From Sporobacter sp963675425 (GTDB lineage Bacteria; Bacillota; Clostridia; Oscillospirales; Oscillospiraceae): a stretch of 64,000 nucleotides of DNA. The notes beneath the pieces are model-generated. The model was given only the letters and a program-made list of their open reading frames with translations, had not been told where the DNA came from and did not search any database. A program made the translations under genes and the position numbers. Shown here one piece after another: positions 34,235 through 42,919 of the stretch; positions within the stretch are counted from its first letter, which is position 1; each line of letters begins with the position of its first letter. The stretch lies in assembly GCA_963675425.1 (NCBI GenBank), contig OY776214.1:3844001-3908000 (forward strand), read 5' to 3'.

Positions 34235-35368
34235 TTATTTTGAATTAAAAATCTTGAAGATCGTATCAAACGGATCCTCTTCCTCCGGTTCAGGCTCCGG
34301 TTCCGGCTCCTTCTCCGTCTTTTCCGCGTCCTTCTTTTCAGCCGCCTCCGTGTACAGGCCCGCGCCAAACGGCGGCTTTTCCTCTTCGGCATACGGTGTA
34401 TATGCGTGCGGCTTTTCTTCAAAACGCGTAGCGATAACCGTCACGCGGATCTCATCCTCCATCGTCTCGTCAAACGTTGCGCCGAAGATGATGTTGGCGT
34501 CGGCATGCGCCGCTTCCTGAACCAGACTGGCCGCCATCTCGACGTCTTCCAGGCCGATGTCAAGAGAACCGGTGATGTTAACAAGCACGCCCTTTGCGCC
34601 TTCAATGGACGTTTCCATAAGCGGACTCGATACAGCCTGCTTTGCCGCGTCTTCCGCCTTATTTTTGCCGGCGGCATGTCCCACGCCCATATGCGCAAAG
34701 CCAGCATCCTTCATAATGGTTGTAACGTCGGCGAAATCAAGATTAATGAATCCCGTGTTTTTGATAAGCTCGGATATGCTGACGACAGCCTGACGCAGGA
34801 CATCGTCGGCTATGGCGAAAGCGTTGGCAAACGTCAGCTTCTGATCGGTGGCAAACTTCAAACGGTCGTTCGGAATAATGAGCAGCGAATCAACCTTGCT
34901 CAGAAGGTTTTTAATACCCTCCTCGGCCTGTAGCATACGGCGTTTTCCTTCGAAACTGAACGGCTTGGTGACAACGCCGACGGTCAGTATGCCGGCCTCC
35001 CTGGCAATATCAGCCACGATCGGCGACGCTCCGGTACCGGTGCCGCCGCCCATGCCGCCGGCGATGAAAACCATATCGGCATCCTCAAGCGCCTTGGCAA
35101 TATTGTTGCGGCTTTCCTCCGCCGCCTTTTTTCCCATTTCGGGGTTGGAGCCCGCTCCCTGCCCGTGCGTCAGCTTTTCGCCGATCTGTATCTTCTGGTC
35201 CGCGTTCGATACGCCAAGCGCAGGCTTGTCCGTATTGATCGCGAGAAATTCAACACCCTGTGTACCGGCCTCAACCATCCTGTTGACGACATTGTTGCCG
35301 GCGCCGCCGACGCCGGCGACCTTGATCACAACGACGTTATCCGGACCGCTTTCGAGTGAAAACGACAT
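34235..35368 (-). CDS. ftsZ: Cell division protein FtsZ
   Basis: A 377-residue tubulin-like GTPase that builds the division ring. It has the N-terminal VAGVGGAGNNVVNRM, the GTP signature GGMGGGTGTGASP, the synergy-loop NLDFADV, and after a short acidic, Glu/Pro-rich linker (repeated EPEPEPEPEEE) the C-terminal peptide DPFDTIFKIFNSK that binds partners such as SepF, FtsA or ZapA. The length is normal. AGGAGG lies 9 bases before ATG 35368. A separate promoter is visible upstream, and ftsA, its usual neighbour, is missing between ftsQ and ftsZ. Confidence 0.97.
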   Translation of the reverse strand: MSFSLESGPDNVVVIKVAGVGGAGNNVVNRMVEAGTQGVEFLAINTDKPALGVSNADQKIQIGEKLTHGQGAGSNPEMGKKAAEESRNNIAKALEDADMVFIAGGMGGGTGTGASPIVADIAREAGILTVGVVTKPFSFEGKRRMLQAEEGIKNLLSKVDSLLIIPNDRLKFATDQKLTFANAFAIADDVLRQAVVSISELIKNTGFINLDFADVTTIMKDAGFAHMGVGHAAGKNKAEDAAKQAVSSPLMETSIEGAKGVLVNITGSLDIGLEDVEMAASLVQEAAHADANIIFGATFDETMEDEIRVTVIATRFEEKPHAYTPYAEEEKPPFGAGLYTEAAEKKDAEKTEKEPEPEPEPEEEDPFDTIFKIFNSK

Positions 35369-35481
35369 ATGATGATCCTCCTGTATACGAAATATGCTTT
35401 AAAAGCAATTAATACGTTTATTTACGCAGTGCTTTTGTATATAGTTAATGATTTTTATGCATTAAAATACTATTAATGTAC

Positions 35482-35510
35482 ATTTTATAACGATTTTCCA
35501 TTCAGGTCAA
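35482..35510 (-). promoter_or_regulatory. Sigma-A-like promoter of ftsZ
   Basis: On the minus strand TTGACC (35510-35505) and TAAAAT (35487-35482) are spaced by 17 bases. The leader to the ftsZ start is about 105 bases. It gives ftsZ its own transcript besides read-through from the dcw cluster. Confidence 0.65.
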
Positions 35511-35605
35511 TAGTTCACATAGTTTAATTGACGTTTTAGACGTATATTACCAATATCCAGGCTTAACAACACGGGGCTTGTCCATCCGGCCCTGCCGGCC
35601 CGGCT

Positions 35606-36358
35606 TCACTGCTCGGGTATAAATCTCCCCAACCCATCTTCCGACACGTCGATACGGCCCACGTCCGTTTCGGTACACGTATCGTAGATACTCAGCATCC
35701 AGGAAATTTTACTATCTGCGTTTTCGCCGCTCCCCATTGTAACGGTAATGCGGCCTTTAAAATCAAACGTAATATTGGCTATATTCGATACATCCAGCAT
35801 CGTCACATCCGAATCGATACCGGCATTTTCTATGGCATACAGCACATCGGTAAGATACTTAAATTTCGTCTCCTCTCCCTCGTCCGCAACAATGGCCTCA
35901 CCGACACCCAGCGCCGTGATCGTCAAGCCGCTGACTTTAATCTTTTCCGCCGCGCCCAGGCTGTCTGTCTTTTCGAGCACACGGGCCGACTGGTCTACAA
36001 CCCACCACTCGCCGTCATATTGGACAACAGCCAGCGGGCGGCTCTCGCTGACCGTTATCTTAATCGTATCCGGCATTGTTTTCTCAACGACAACGGAGTT
36101 TAAAAACGGCAGATTGGATCGGATGGTCCTCTCGACTTTTTTAATATCGATAAAAAACAAATTGTCACCGGTCTTGATGCCCGATACAGATAAGATTTGA
36201 TCAACGGAATATTTTTCCGCGCCCGTTACCTCGATTGTCGCGACGCGGAAAAAAACGCTCACCCCGAAAATAGCAATGATAACAATCAGAAGCAGGGCGA
36301 CAGGGGTGTAAATAACAGCGCCGCGCCGTTTTCGTCTTCTTCTTTTATCTTTTGTCAT
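35606..36358 (-). CDS. ftsQ: Cell division protein FtsQ/DivIB
   Basis: A 250-residue bitopic protein: a basic cytoplasmic N-terminus (KDKRRRRKRR), one transmembrane helix (about 15-38) and an outer POTRA domain beginning FRVATIEVTGAEKYSVDQI, followed by the FtsQ/DivIB domain (ESRPLAVVQYDGEWWVVDQSA region near residues 105-125). It links FtsL/FtsB and the septal synthases in the divisome. AGAGGTG precedes ATG 36358 by 7 bases. It follows murA by 45 bases in the dcw cluster. Confidence 0.9.
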   Translation of the reverse strand: MTKDKRRRRKRRGAVIYTPVALLLIVIIAIFGVSVFFRVATIEVTGAEKYSVDQILSVSGIKTGDNLFFIDIKKVERTIRSNLPFLNSVVVEKTMPDTIKITVSESRPLAVVQYDGEWWVVDQSARVLEKTDSLGAAEKIKVSGLTITALGVGEAIVADEGEETKFKYLTDVLYAIENAGIDSDVTMLDVSNIANITFDFKGRITVTMGSGENADSKISWMLSIYDTCTETDVGRIDVSEDGLGRFIPEQ

Positions 36359-36403
36359 TCAAGGCACCTCTTTGAATTCACATTCAACAGGGCGAACGCG
36401 AAT

Positions 36404-37657
36404 TCAATCTATTCTTAAGGCATTTGCGCCGAGCGATGTTAAAACGCTGGCAATGTCGTCATATCCCCTGTCGATATGCGTAACGCCTGAAATTTCCGTT
36501 AAGCCTTCCGCGCCGAGCGCCGCGACAATGAGCGCCGCGCCCCCACGCAAATCGGTCGCCGTAAGCGGCGCGCCGAAAAGTCCTTTCACACCGCTGACAA
36601 TGGCAACGCGGCCCTCCGTTTTGACATCCGCGCCCATGCGCTGCAGCTCTGCAACATGACGGAATCTGTTTTCAAAGATGTTTTCAACGAAAACGGTTGT
36701 GCCTTCCGCTTTCAGACTTGCGGCCATGACGGGCGGCTGCGCGTCCGTCGGAAATCCTGGATAAGGCCGCGTTATAATCGGCCGCACAGCCTTGAGCGGC
36801 CGCTCGCATTTAATCACGATCGTATCTTTGCCCGTTTTCAGCTCGCAGCCCATTTCCATCAGGATATCCGTCACGGTCACAACATGCCCCGGACAGACAC
36901 CGTTCAGCTCAATTTCCCCGCCGGCTGCGGCGGCGCAGGACAAATAAGTCGCAGCGACGATACGATCCGGGATGACCCAATGCTCCGTGCTGGTTTTCGG
37001 CGCTGTTCCCTCAATGGTAATGATGGACGTGCCGGCGCCGTGCACATTGACGCCCAGCCGGCGCAAATAGCTTTGCAGGTCCCAGATCTCCGGTTCACAG
37101 GCGGCGTTTGTGATGATCGTCGTACCGTCACAATTGGACGCGGCCAGCATCGTGTTCTCCGTGGCGCCGACGCTTGGGAATGCCAGATTGATACGGCAGC
37201 CCTTAAGCTTTGCGGCCCGGCACGTAATTTTACCGGCCTCCTCGGTAATTTCAGCGCCCATGGCGCGAAGCGCCGACAAGTGCAGATCGATCGGCCTCGG
37301 GCCGAGCTCGCACCCGCCGGGCATGGACAAAACTGCTTCGCCGAGCCGCGCTAATATGGCTCCGAGAAAAATAACGGACGAGCGCATTTCCCGCATAAGC
37401 TCATGCGGTATATTGCTTCGTTCGATCGTCGTCGTGTCAATAACGACTTTTTCTCCTTCACGCCGGACTTTGCAACCCAGGTAAACCAATATACGTATTG
37501 CGGCATCTACATCGCTCAGATCCGGACAATTATGTATAACAGTTTCGCCGCAGGCCAGAAGGGACGCGGCAAGAATCGGCAGTACGCTGTTTTTTGCCCC
37601 ATGCACGGAAACGCTGCCAAAAAGCCGTTTACCGCCCTCGATTTGTAGCATGCTCAT
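36404..37657 (-). CDS. murA: UDP-N-acetylglucosamine 1-carboxyvinyltransferase
   Basis: A 417-residue EPSP-synthase-fold enzyme that adds enolpyruvate to UDP-GlcNAc, the first committed step of peptidoglycan synthesis. The substrate-binding lysine is in HGAKNSVLP, and the catalytic, fosfomycin-reactive cysteine is present in the loop MPGGCELGPRPIDLH, so the enzyme should be fosfomycin-sensitive at this position. The start ATG 37657 follows GGGGG by 6 bases; a TTG at 37663 would add two residues. It lies between murG and ftsQ, a usual place in Clostridia where murB or murC may be replaced. Confidence 0.95.
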   Translation of the reverse strand: MSMLQIEGGKRLFGSVSVHGAKNSVLPILAASLLACGETVIHNCPDLSDVDAAIRILVYLGCKVRREGEKVVIDTTTIERSNIPHELMREMRSSVIFLGAILARLGEAVLSMPGGCELGPRPIDLHLSALRAMGAEITEEAGKITCRAAKLKGCRINLAFPSVGATENTMLAASNCDGTTIITNAACEPEIWDLQSYLRRLGVNVHGAGTSIITIEGTAPKTSTEHWVIPDRIVAATYLSCAAAAGGEIELNGVCPGHVVTVTDILMEMGCELKTGKDTIVIKCERPLKAVRPIITRPYPGFPTDAQPPVMAASLKAEGTTVFVENIFENRFRHVAELQRMGADVKTEGRVAIVSGVKGLFGAPLTATDLRGGAALIVAALGAEGLTEISGVTHIDRGYDDIASVLTSLGANALRID

Positions 37658-37728
37658 AGTCAACCCCCGAAAACAGCAAATATATATTCGTATGCCGTAT
37701 ACTATGTCCAGAGGCTGTCTAAAGTTAA

Positions 37729-38850
37729 TCAGTTGAGATTTAATATAAGTTTAACAATTTTATCGGACGCATCACGTACGCCGGCGTTGCGCATACCGTC
37801 CGACATTGAAACCAGCTGAGCCTTATCCGTCAGCAGCTGTTCCACCGTTTTATAGAGCGACTCCGAGGTGCAGTCCTGCTCACGCAGGACAAGCGCTCCG
37901 CCGGCTTTTTTAAGCAAAAGCGCGTTTTTTTCCTGGTGGTTATTCGTCACATACGGCGACGGCACAAAAACAGCGGGCCGTCCCATAAAGGTCAGCTCCG
38001 CAACGGTCGACGCGCCGGCCCGGCATAAAACGAGATCTGAAGCGGCCATAACGGCCGGCATATCGTCGATATACGTCCGGATATCGATCCAGCGCGGCAG
38101 TGTGTACCCCGACGCGTGCCCGCTTACCTTTTTTTTCAGCTGGGCTGTTGTTTCCTCGCTGCCGCCGGTGGCGTGAATATGGTTGAATAGCCGGCTGTCA
38201 AGGTTAAAGCGTATAAAATCGGCAATAACGCTGTTCATATGCTCCGCGCCGAGCGAACCCCAAAACGATACGACGAGCGGCCGCCCGTCGACACCAAGCT
38301 TCAGCCGCGCGGCATCCTTTCCCCACCGTAAAAAATCTCCGCGGACGGGCGTACCCGTATACAGCACCCGCTTCGGATCATTATAGAGCTCCTTGACGTC
38401 GGGAAACGCCACCAGAACACGGTCTACTATGCCGGATAGCATCTTCGTGGACAGTCCGGGAACGGCGTTGGACTCATGTATATAAGTCGGAATGTGCCGA
38501 CGGGCCGCCGTTTTTAGCACCGGGTAGCATACATAACCGCCGGTGCCCACAGCCACATCCGGTTTAAAGCTTTTAATGATCTCAGACGCCTGCGCTTTGG
38601 CTTTGGCCAGTCCGCCGACCGTTTTAAGGTTTCGCAGGATGCTGGCCGGCGCAAGGCTTCGCTCCAGGCCGTTGACCCGAATGTTTTTCAATGTATAGCC
38701 GGCTTCCGGTATCAGCTTTTTTTCCATACGCCGGCCCGAGCCGATAAATAGAATGTCCGCGTCGGGCTTGTATCGCTTAAACGCGTCCGCCAGAGCCAGC
38801 GCCGGATTGATATGACCAGCCGTACCGCCGCATGTAAATAGTATTTTCAT
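37729..38850 (-). CDS. murG: UDP-N-acetylglucosamine-undecaprenyl-PP-MurNAc-pentapeptide GlcNAc transferase
   Basis: A 373-residue GT-B glycosyltransferase that makes lipid II on the inner face of the membrane. The N-terminal glycine loop is GGTAGHINPALALA, a variant common in Clostridia; the second loop is GTGGYVCYPVL, and the UDP-GlcNAc site shows GSLGAEHMN, LCRAGASTVAELTFMGRPAVFVP in pieces and NHQEKNAL. GAGG lies 7 bases before ATG 38850. It sits after ftsW, about 200 bases downstream, within the dcw cluster. Confidence 0.95.
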   Translation of the reverse strand: MKILFTCGGTAGHINPALALADAFKRYKPDADILFIGSGRRMEKKLIPEAGYTLKNIRVNGLERSLAPASILRNLKTVGGLAKAKAQASEIIKSFKPDVAVGTGGYVCYPVLKTAARRHIPTYIHESNAVPGLSTKMLSGIVDRVLVAFPDVKELYNDPKRVLYTGTPVRGDFLRWGKDAARLKLGVDGRPLVVSFWGSLGAEHMNSVIADFIRFNLDSRLFNHIHATGGSEETTAQLKKKVSGHASGYTLPRWIDIRTYIDDMPAVMAASDLVLCRAGASTVAELTFMGRPAVFVPSPYVTNNHQEKNALLLKKAGGALVLREQDCTSESLYKTVEQLLTDKAQLVSMSDGMRNAGVRDASDKIVKLILNLN

Positions 38851-39048
38851 AAAGACCTCGTATGCGCTTAGAACTCAATTTAATTCAGGGTAATTTGCCA
38901 TGAACGACGGATTTTGCGCAATGTCTTACGGTACGCCGTCGAAAGATCAAAAACGCGGAACGGCGGCTACAATGGGTTTTTACATAATCATCACCGCCAA
39001 TTATACCAGATGTGGAAGATAAAATAAACCCTGCTGACCCAAGCGTCG

Positions 39049-40245
39049 CTACCCGGCTTTGACAATCGGTATATCTCGTGAAGCCGATAGAATAATACCT
39101 ATTTCAACCAGCTGTATCCACAGTGCCGTACCGCCGGAGCTGAAAAATGGCAACGAGATACCTGTGGCCGGCAGCAAATTTGTCACAACGCCGATATTAA
39201 GGAATACCTGAAGTGCTAAAAGGCTCGTCAGTCCCGTTACAACAAGCGAGCTGTACCGGTCCTTGGCGTGAAGCGCCAGCCAAAAGCCACGAACGATTAA
39301 AAGCGCGAACAGCAGCAGAATGATGATTGCGCCAATATACCCGAGCTCCTCGCAGACAATGGAAAAGATATAGTCGTTATGCTCCTCGGGCAGATACAGA
39401 TACTTCTGCCGGCTTTGCCCGATTCCCTGCCCCATGAGCCCGCCCGAGCCGATAGCGTACAGAGACTGGAGAATCTGATAACCTTTGTCGCCCGGGTCAC
39501 TTTCTGGATGTCGCCACGCCGTTACGCGTTCTGCGGCGTAGTTCATTTGGGTAAGCGTTATGTAGGCAACGGCTGCCACTATGAGAAGCGCGATGGCAAA
39601 GTATCTTAGGCGCGTGCCGCCGGCAAACATCATGATTCCGGCAATGAGCACAATGATAACGGAGGCGGACAGATGCGGCTCAAGATATAAAAGCCCGACA
39701 ATTAAAACCACCACGAGTACAAAGGGCAGAACGCCGTATTGAAACGTCTTCATCTTATTCTTATACGCGCAGATCATATTCGCAAAGAGTAAAATCTCCG
39801 CAAGCTTAACAATCTCCGACGGCTGAAACTGCGTAAAGCCAAGATCCAGCCAGCGTTTTGATCCGTTAACCTTCATTCCGACGAGCGGCACGGCCGCCAA
39901 AAGCACCATGGAAATGATAAATAACGGCAGCGCCATGCGCATATAAAAGGGCAACCGGATCCTCGAGACAACAAACATCAATGCAACGCCCGTCACGGCA
40001 TATATCGTCTGTGAGGAGAAATATTTCATCGGGTTTCCTTCGGTGTAGTACGAACGCGCAAAGCTCGCCGATAAAACCATGACGACGCCGATGGTTAAAA
40101 GCACAATCGTCAGCGCCAGAAACGGCAGATCGACGCCGGCACGCTTGGTCATTTTTTCGATGCGGTAGTCATCTATCCGGCGTGTGTTGGCGTTTAGTCT
40201 TTGTGTCCCAGCCGTCGTCGACAGCCCGGCCTGATATGTTTTCAT
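39049..40245 (-). CDS. ftsW: FtsW/SpoVE-type peptidoglycan glycosyltransferase (SEDS protein)
   Basis: A 398-residue protein with ten transmembrane helices of the SEDS family. It polymerises glycan strands from lipid II with a partner PBP. Typical features: VMVLSASFARSYYTEGNPMKYF, the conserved LDLGFTQFQPSEIVKLA segment (with catalytic region), the loop with GLMGQGIGQSRQKYLYLPEEHNDYIF split around residues 270-295, and the end GVVTNLLPATGISLPFFSSGG. ATG 40245 is chosen for its GGGAGG site; a frame from 40281 would add 12 residues. In Clostridia this dcw position is often spoVE; with one copy visible I cannot separate ftsW from spoVE. Confidence 0.92.
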   Translation of the reverse strand: MKTYQAGLSTTAGTQRLNANTRRIDDYRIEKMTKRAGVDLPFLALTIVLLTIGVVMVLSASFARSYYTEGNPMKYFSSQTIYAVTGVALMFVVSRIRLPFYMRMALPLFIISMVLLAAVPLVGMKVNGSKRWLDLGFTQFQPSEIVKLAEILLFANMICAYKNKMKTFQYGVLPFVLVVVLIVGLLYLEPHLSASVIIVLIAGIMMFAGGTRLRYFAIALLIVAAVAYITLTQMNYAAERVTAWRHPESDPGDKGYQILQSLYAIGSGGLMGQGIGQSRQKYLYLPEEHNDYIFSIVCEELGYIGAIIILLLFALLIVRGFWLALHAKDRYSSLVVTGLTSLLALQVFLNIGVVTNLLPATGISLPFFSSGGTALWIQLVEIGIILSASRDIPIVKAG

Positions 40246-40350
40246 GGCGCGTCCTCCCGGGGAATTCCCTGTGTTAACCACTGCTTGCTGAACGGCTTCC
40301 GGCTTTCAGACAGGTTAGTGCCTTGCCAAACTGATAAATGAACAATTTTT

Positions 40351-41346
40351 CTAGATAGCAAATCTCGTACTGACCGAAAAGAACGATATCACCGCGAATA
40401 CGGCCGAAATGAACGTGAACACAAAAAACAGCCTGTATTCGCTCCAGCCGCTCATCTCCAGATGGTGATGCAGCGGCGCCATTTTGAATACGCGTTTTTT
40501 CCCTTTAGTCATTTTGAAGCCTATAACCTGAATGATATCCGAAAGCGTCTCAATGATATATATGATACCAAGCGGGATTAATACGAGCGGAATATCCATG
40601 GCAAAAGCCAGCGCACAGACGGCGCCGCCTAAAAAAAGCGAACCCGTATCGCCCATAAAAACGCGCGCCGGATGAAAATTAAACAGCAGAAAGCCGACAA
40701 GCCCGCCACACAGCGCCGCGGCAAAAATACCGAGACTCATCAATTCCCATACATAAGCCACAGCCATAAAGCAAGCGGCCACGGGAACGGTAACGCCGGA
40801 AACGAGCCCATCGACGCCGTCGGTAATATTTACGGCGTTAACAGTGCCGACAATGATGAAAGCCATCAGGATGAAATAAAGCGGCTCTGAAATCGGTTTT
40901 ATGATGTTTAAAAACGGAATATAGAGGTTGGGCGTTAAATAGCCGGTCAACCGCATAAGCAGCACGAAGACGACGGCCGCTACGAGCTGCAGCAAAAATT
41001 TCTGCAGCGCCGTCAGCCCGAGGTTCCGCTTTTTAACAAGCTTCTGATAGTCGTCCAAAAATCCGATAAAAGCAAAAATCAAAGCAAAAGCCAAAACATA
41101 GACAAAGCCGAAATAACCTTGGCGCAGCTCGTCAAAGCCGATGATAAAACAGGCTGCCGTAATACCGATGATGAACATCAGCCCGCCCATCGTCGGCGTG
41201 CCCTGCTTGCTCCGGTGCCAGACCGGCCCGTCCTCGCGGATAGATTGGCCGGCTTTTTTTCGTCTCAAAAACGGCACTAAGATAAGGCCCACAACGATCG
41301 TTACGCCCAGCGAGATCAGAAAAGATGATAAAAGCCCTAAAAACAT
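40351..41346 (-). CDS. mraY: Phospho-N-acetylmuramoyl-pentapeptide transferase
   Basis: A 331-residue integral membrane enzyme with ten helices that makes lipid I from UDP-MurNAc-pentapeptide and undecaprenyl phosphate. It contains GTPTMGGLMFI, the catalytic Asp pair in FIGFLDDYQKLVKKRN, the NAVNITDGVDGL motif, and MGDTGSLFLGG with the PLHHHLEMSGW loop typical of MraY. ATG 41346 follows AGAGG by 7 bases; a GTG at 41361 is an alternative. It lies downstream of murE without murF between them. Confidence 0.96.
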   Translation of the reverse strand: MFLGLLSSFLISLGVTIVVGLILVPFLRRKKAGQSIREDGPVWHRSKQGTPTMGGLMFIIGITAACFIIGFDELRQGYFGFVYVLAFALIFAFIGFLDDYQKLVKKRNLGLTALQKFLLQLVAAVVFVLLMRLTGYLTPNLYIPFLNIIKPISEPLYFILMAFIIVGTVNAVNITDGVDGLVSGVTVPVAACFMAVAYVWELMSLGIFAAALCGGLVGFLLFNFHPARVFMGDTGSLFLGGAVCALAFAMDIPLVLIPLGIIYIIETLSDIIQVIGFKMTKGKKRVFKMAPLHHHLEMSGWSEYRLFFVFTFISAVFAVISFFSVSTRFAI

Positions 41347-41416
41347 AAGGTTTCCTCTCACATAAAAAGATACGGTGCTGACCGGTCATCATCGGATTTG
41401 ACCGCCGAGTCCACTA

Positions 41417-42862
41417 TTAAGTCTCGGATAAAAAAGCCCGGATAATCTCACGTTCATCAAAGTGGAACTTCTCTTTCCCGATGATTTGATACGTTTCGTG
41501 CCCCTTGCCGGCCAAAATGATAATATCGTCAGGCTGAGCGTTTTCAATCGCCCAGCCAATGGCTTCTTTCCTGTTCTCTATGACAATATATGGCGTTTTT
41601 GTTTCCTGCATACCCGTTAAAATATCATCAATGATTTTTCCCGGCTCCTCGGTTCTGGGATTGTCGGACGTGACAATGACAAAATCGGATAGTTCTGTCG
41701 CAATGGCGCCCATGAGCGGGCGTTTGGCCTTGTCCCGGTCGCCGCCACAGCCAAAAAGCGTCACAACGCGGCCTGATTCCAACTCCTTAAAGGTACGGAT
41801 TATGTTTTCAAGCGCATAGGGCTTATGCGCGTAATCAATAATCACTGTAAAGTCATGCCCCGTCGGCACAACCTCAATACGGCCCTTTATCCCGGTGCAG
41901 CCCTTCAGCGCCGCGGCAATATCCTCGATTTCGAAGCCGAGGGTAAGACCTGTCGCTGTAGCGGCCAGCGCGTTATAAACGGAGAACATAGCCGGTATGT
42001 CGAGCTCAATTTTCTGCAGCTTCTCCAGAGTCAGCGCGCAGAATTCAACGCGGTCGGCATAAACGCGGATGCGCTTTGCCACAAGGTCTGCCGCGTCGTT
42101 CTTTGTTGAAAACGTCATAACGGGACACTCGGCCGTGTCAATCATGACGTTCGCATATTCGTCGTCCAGATTAATGACGGCTTTATCCGCCTGTTTGAAT
42201 ATCAGCGCTTTGGCGGCGGCATACGCGTCCATGGTTTTATGAAAATCCAGATGTTCATGCGTCAGATTAGTGAATACGGCGGCCGAAAATTGCAGCCCGT
42301 ACACACGCTCCAGAATCAACGCATGCGACGAGACCTCCATAACAGCCCATACGCAGCCGTCTTCGACCATCTCCCGAAGAATCTTCTGCAAATCATAGGA
42401 CTCCGGCGTCGTATGACTGGCCTCGATGACGCGGCTGCCATATTCGATGCTGTTCGTACCAATCAGCCCGACCTTTTCACCGGAGCATTTTTCAATAACG
42501 GCTTTGACGAGCGTCGTGGTCGTGGTTTTTCCGTTGGTGCCCGTTACGCCGACAATTTTAAGCTTCGACGCCGGCTCGCCAAACCAATTGGCTGCGGCGA
42601 CAGCCAGCGCTCGCCGGGTATCCCCCGTAACCACGTACGGCGTTTCAGCCGCCGGCTTTTCCTCGCACAGCACACAAGCCGCACCTTTTTTTAGCGCTGC
42701 ATCTATATATTGATGGCCGTCCGTTTCATAACCTCTCACAGCCACGAACAGGTCGCCCACGGCGGTTGTTCGCGAATCATAACTAACGCCTGTGATCTCC
42801 AGCTCCGGGACGGCCCCGGACGATAATACCGGTATACCTTTGAGCAAATCAGCAAGCTTCAT
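41417..42862 (-). CDS. murE: UDP-MurNAc-L-Ala-D-Glu:meso-diaminopimelate ligase
   Basis: A 481-residue Mur ligase that adds the third amino acid of the peptide stem. It has the ATP loop GVTGTNGKTTTTTLV, the carbamylated-lysine region and the C-terminal specificity motif DNPR (in TSDNPRTEEPG), which marks meso-diaminopimelate-adding enzymes rather than lysine-adding ones. The cell wall should therefore be of the A1gamma type. GGAGG lies before ATG 42862. It follows the PBP gene by 57 bases in the dcw cluster. The usual next gene murF is missing here. Confidence 0.96.
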   Translation of the reverse strand: MKLADLLKGIPVLSSGAVPELEITGVSYDSRTTAVGDLFVAVRGYETDGHQYIDAALKKGAACVLCEEKPAAETPYVVTGDTRRALAVAAANWFGEPASKLKIVGVTGTNGKTTTTTLVKAVIEKCSGEKVGLIGTNSIEYGSRVIEASHTTPESYDLQKILREMVEDGCVWAVMEVSSHALILERVYGLQFSAAVFTNLTHEHLDFHKTMDAYAAAKALIFKQADKAVINLDDEYANVMIDTAECPVMTFSTKNDAADLVAKRIRVYADRVEFCALTLEKLQKIELDIPAMFSVYNALAATATGLTLGFEIEDIAAALKGCTGIKGRIEVVPTGHDFTVIIDYAHKPYALENIIRTFKELESGRVVTLFGCGGDRDKAKRPLMGAIATELSDFVIVTSDNPRTEEPGKIIDDILTGMQETKTPYIVIENRKEAIGWAIENAQPDDIIILAGKGHETYQIIGKEKFHFDEREIIRAFLSET

Positions 42863-42919
42863 GCGCTACCTCCGGTTCCTGTGCCGTAGTCTATCTTAAG
42901 TGCGTTCATACCAAAAGCC

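Noticed and set aside
38800..38850. Change of the MurG glycine loop from GGTGGH to GGTAGH
   Set aside because: This variant is, to my knowledge, common in clostridial MurG proteins and does not suggest loss of function.
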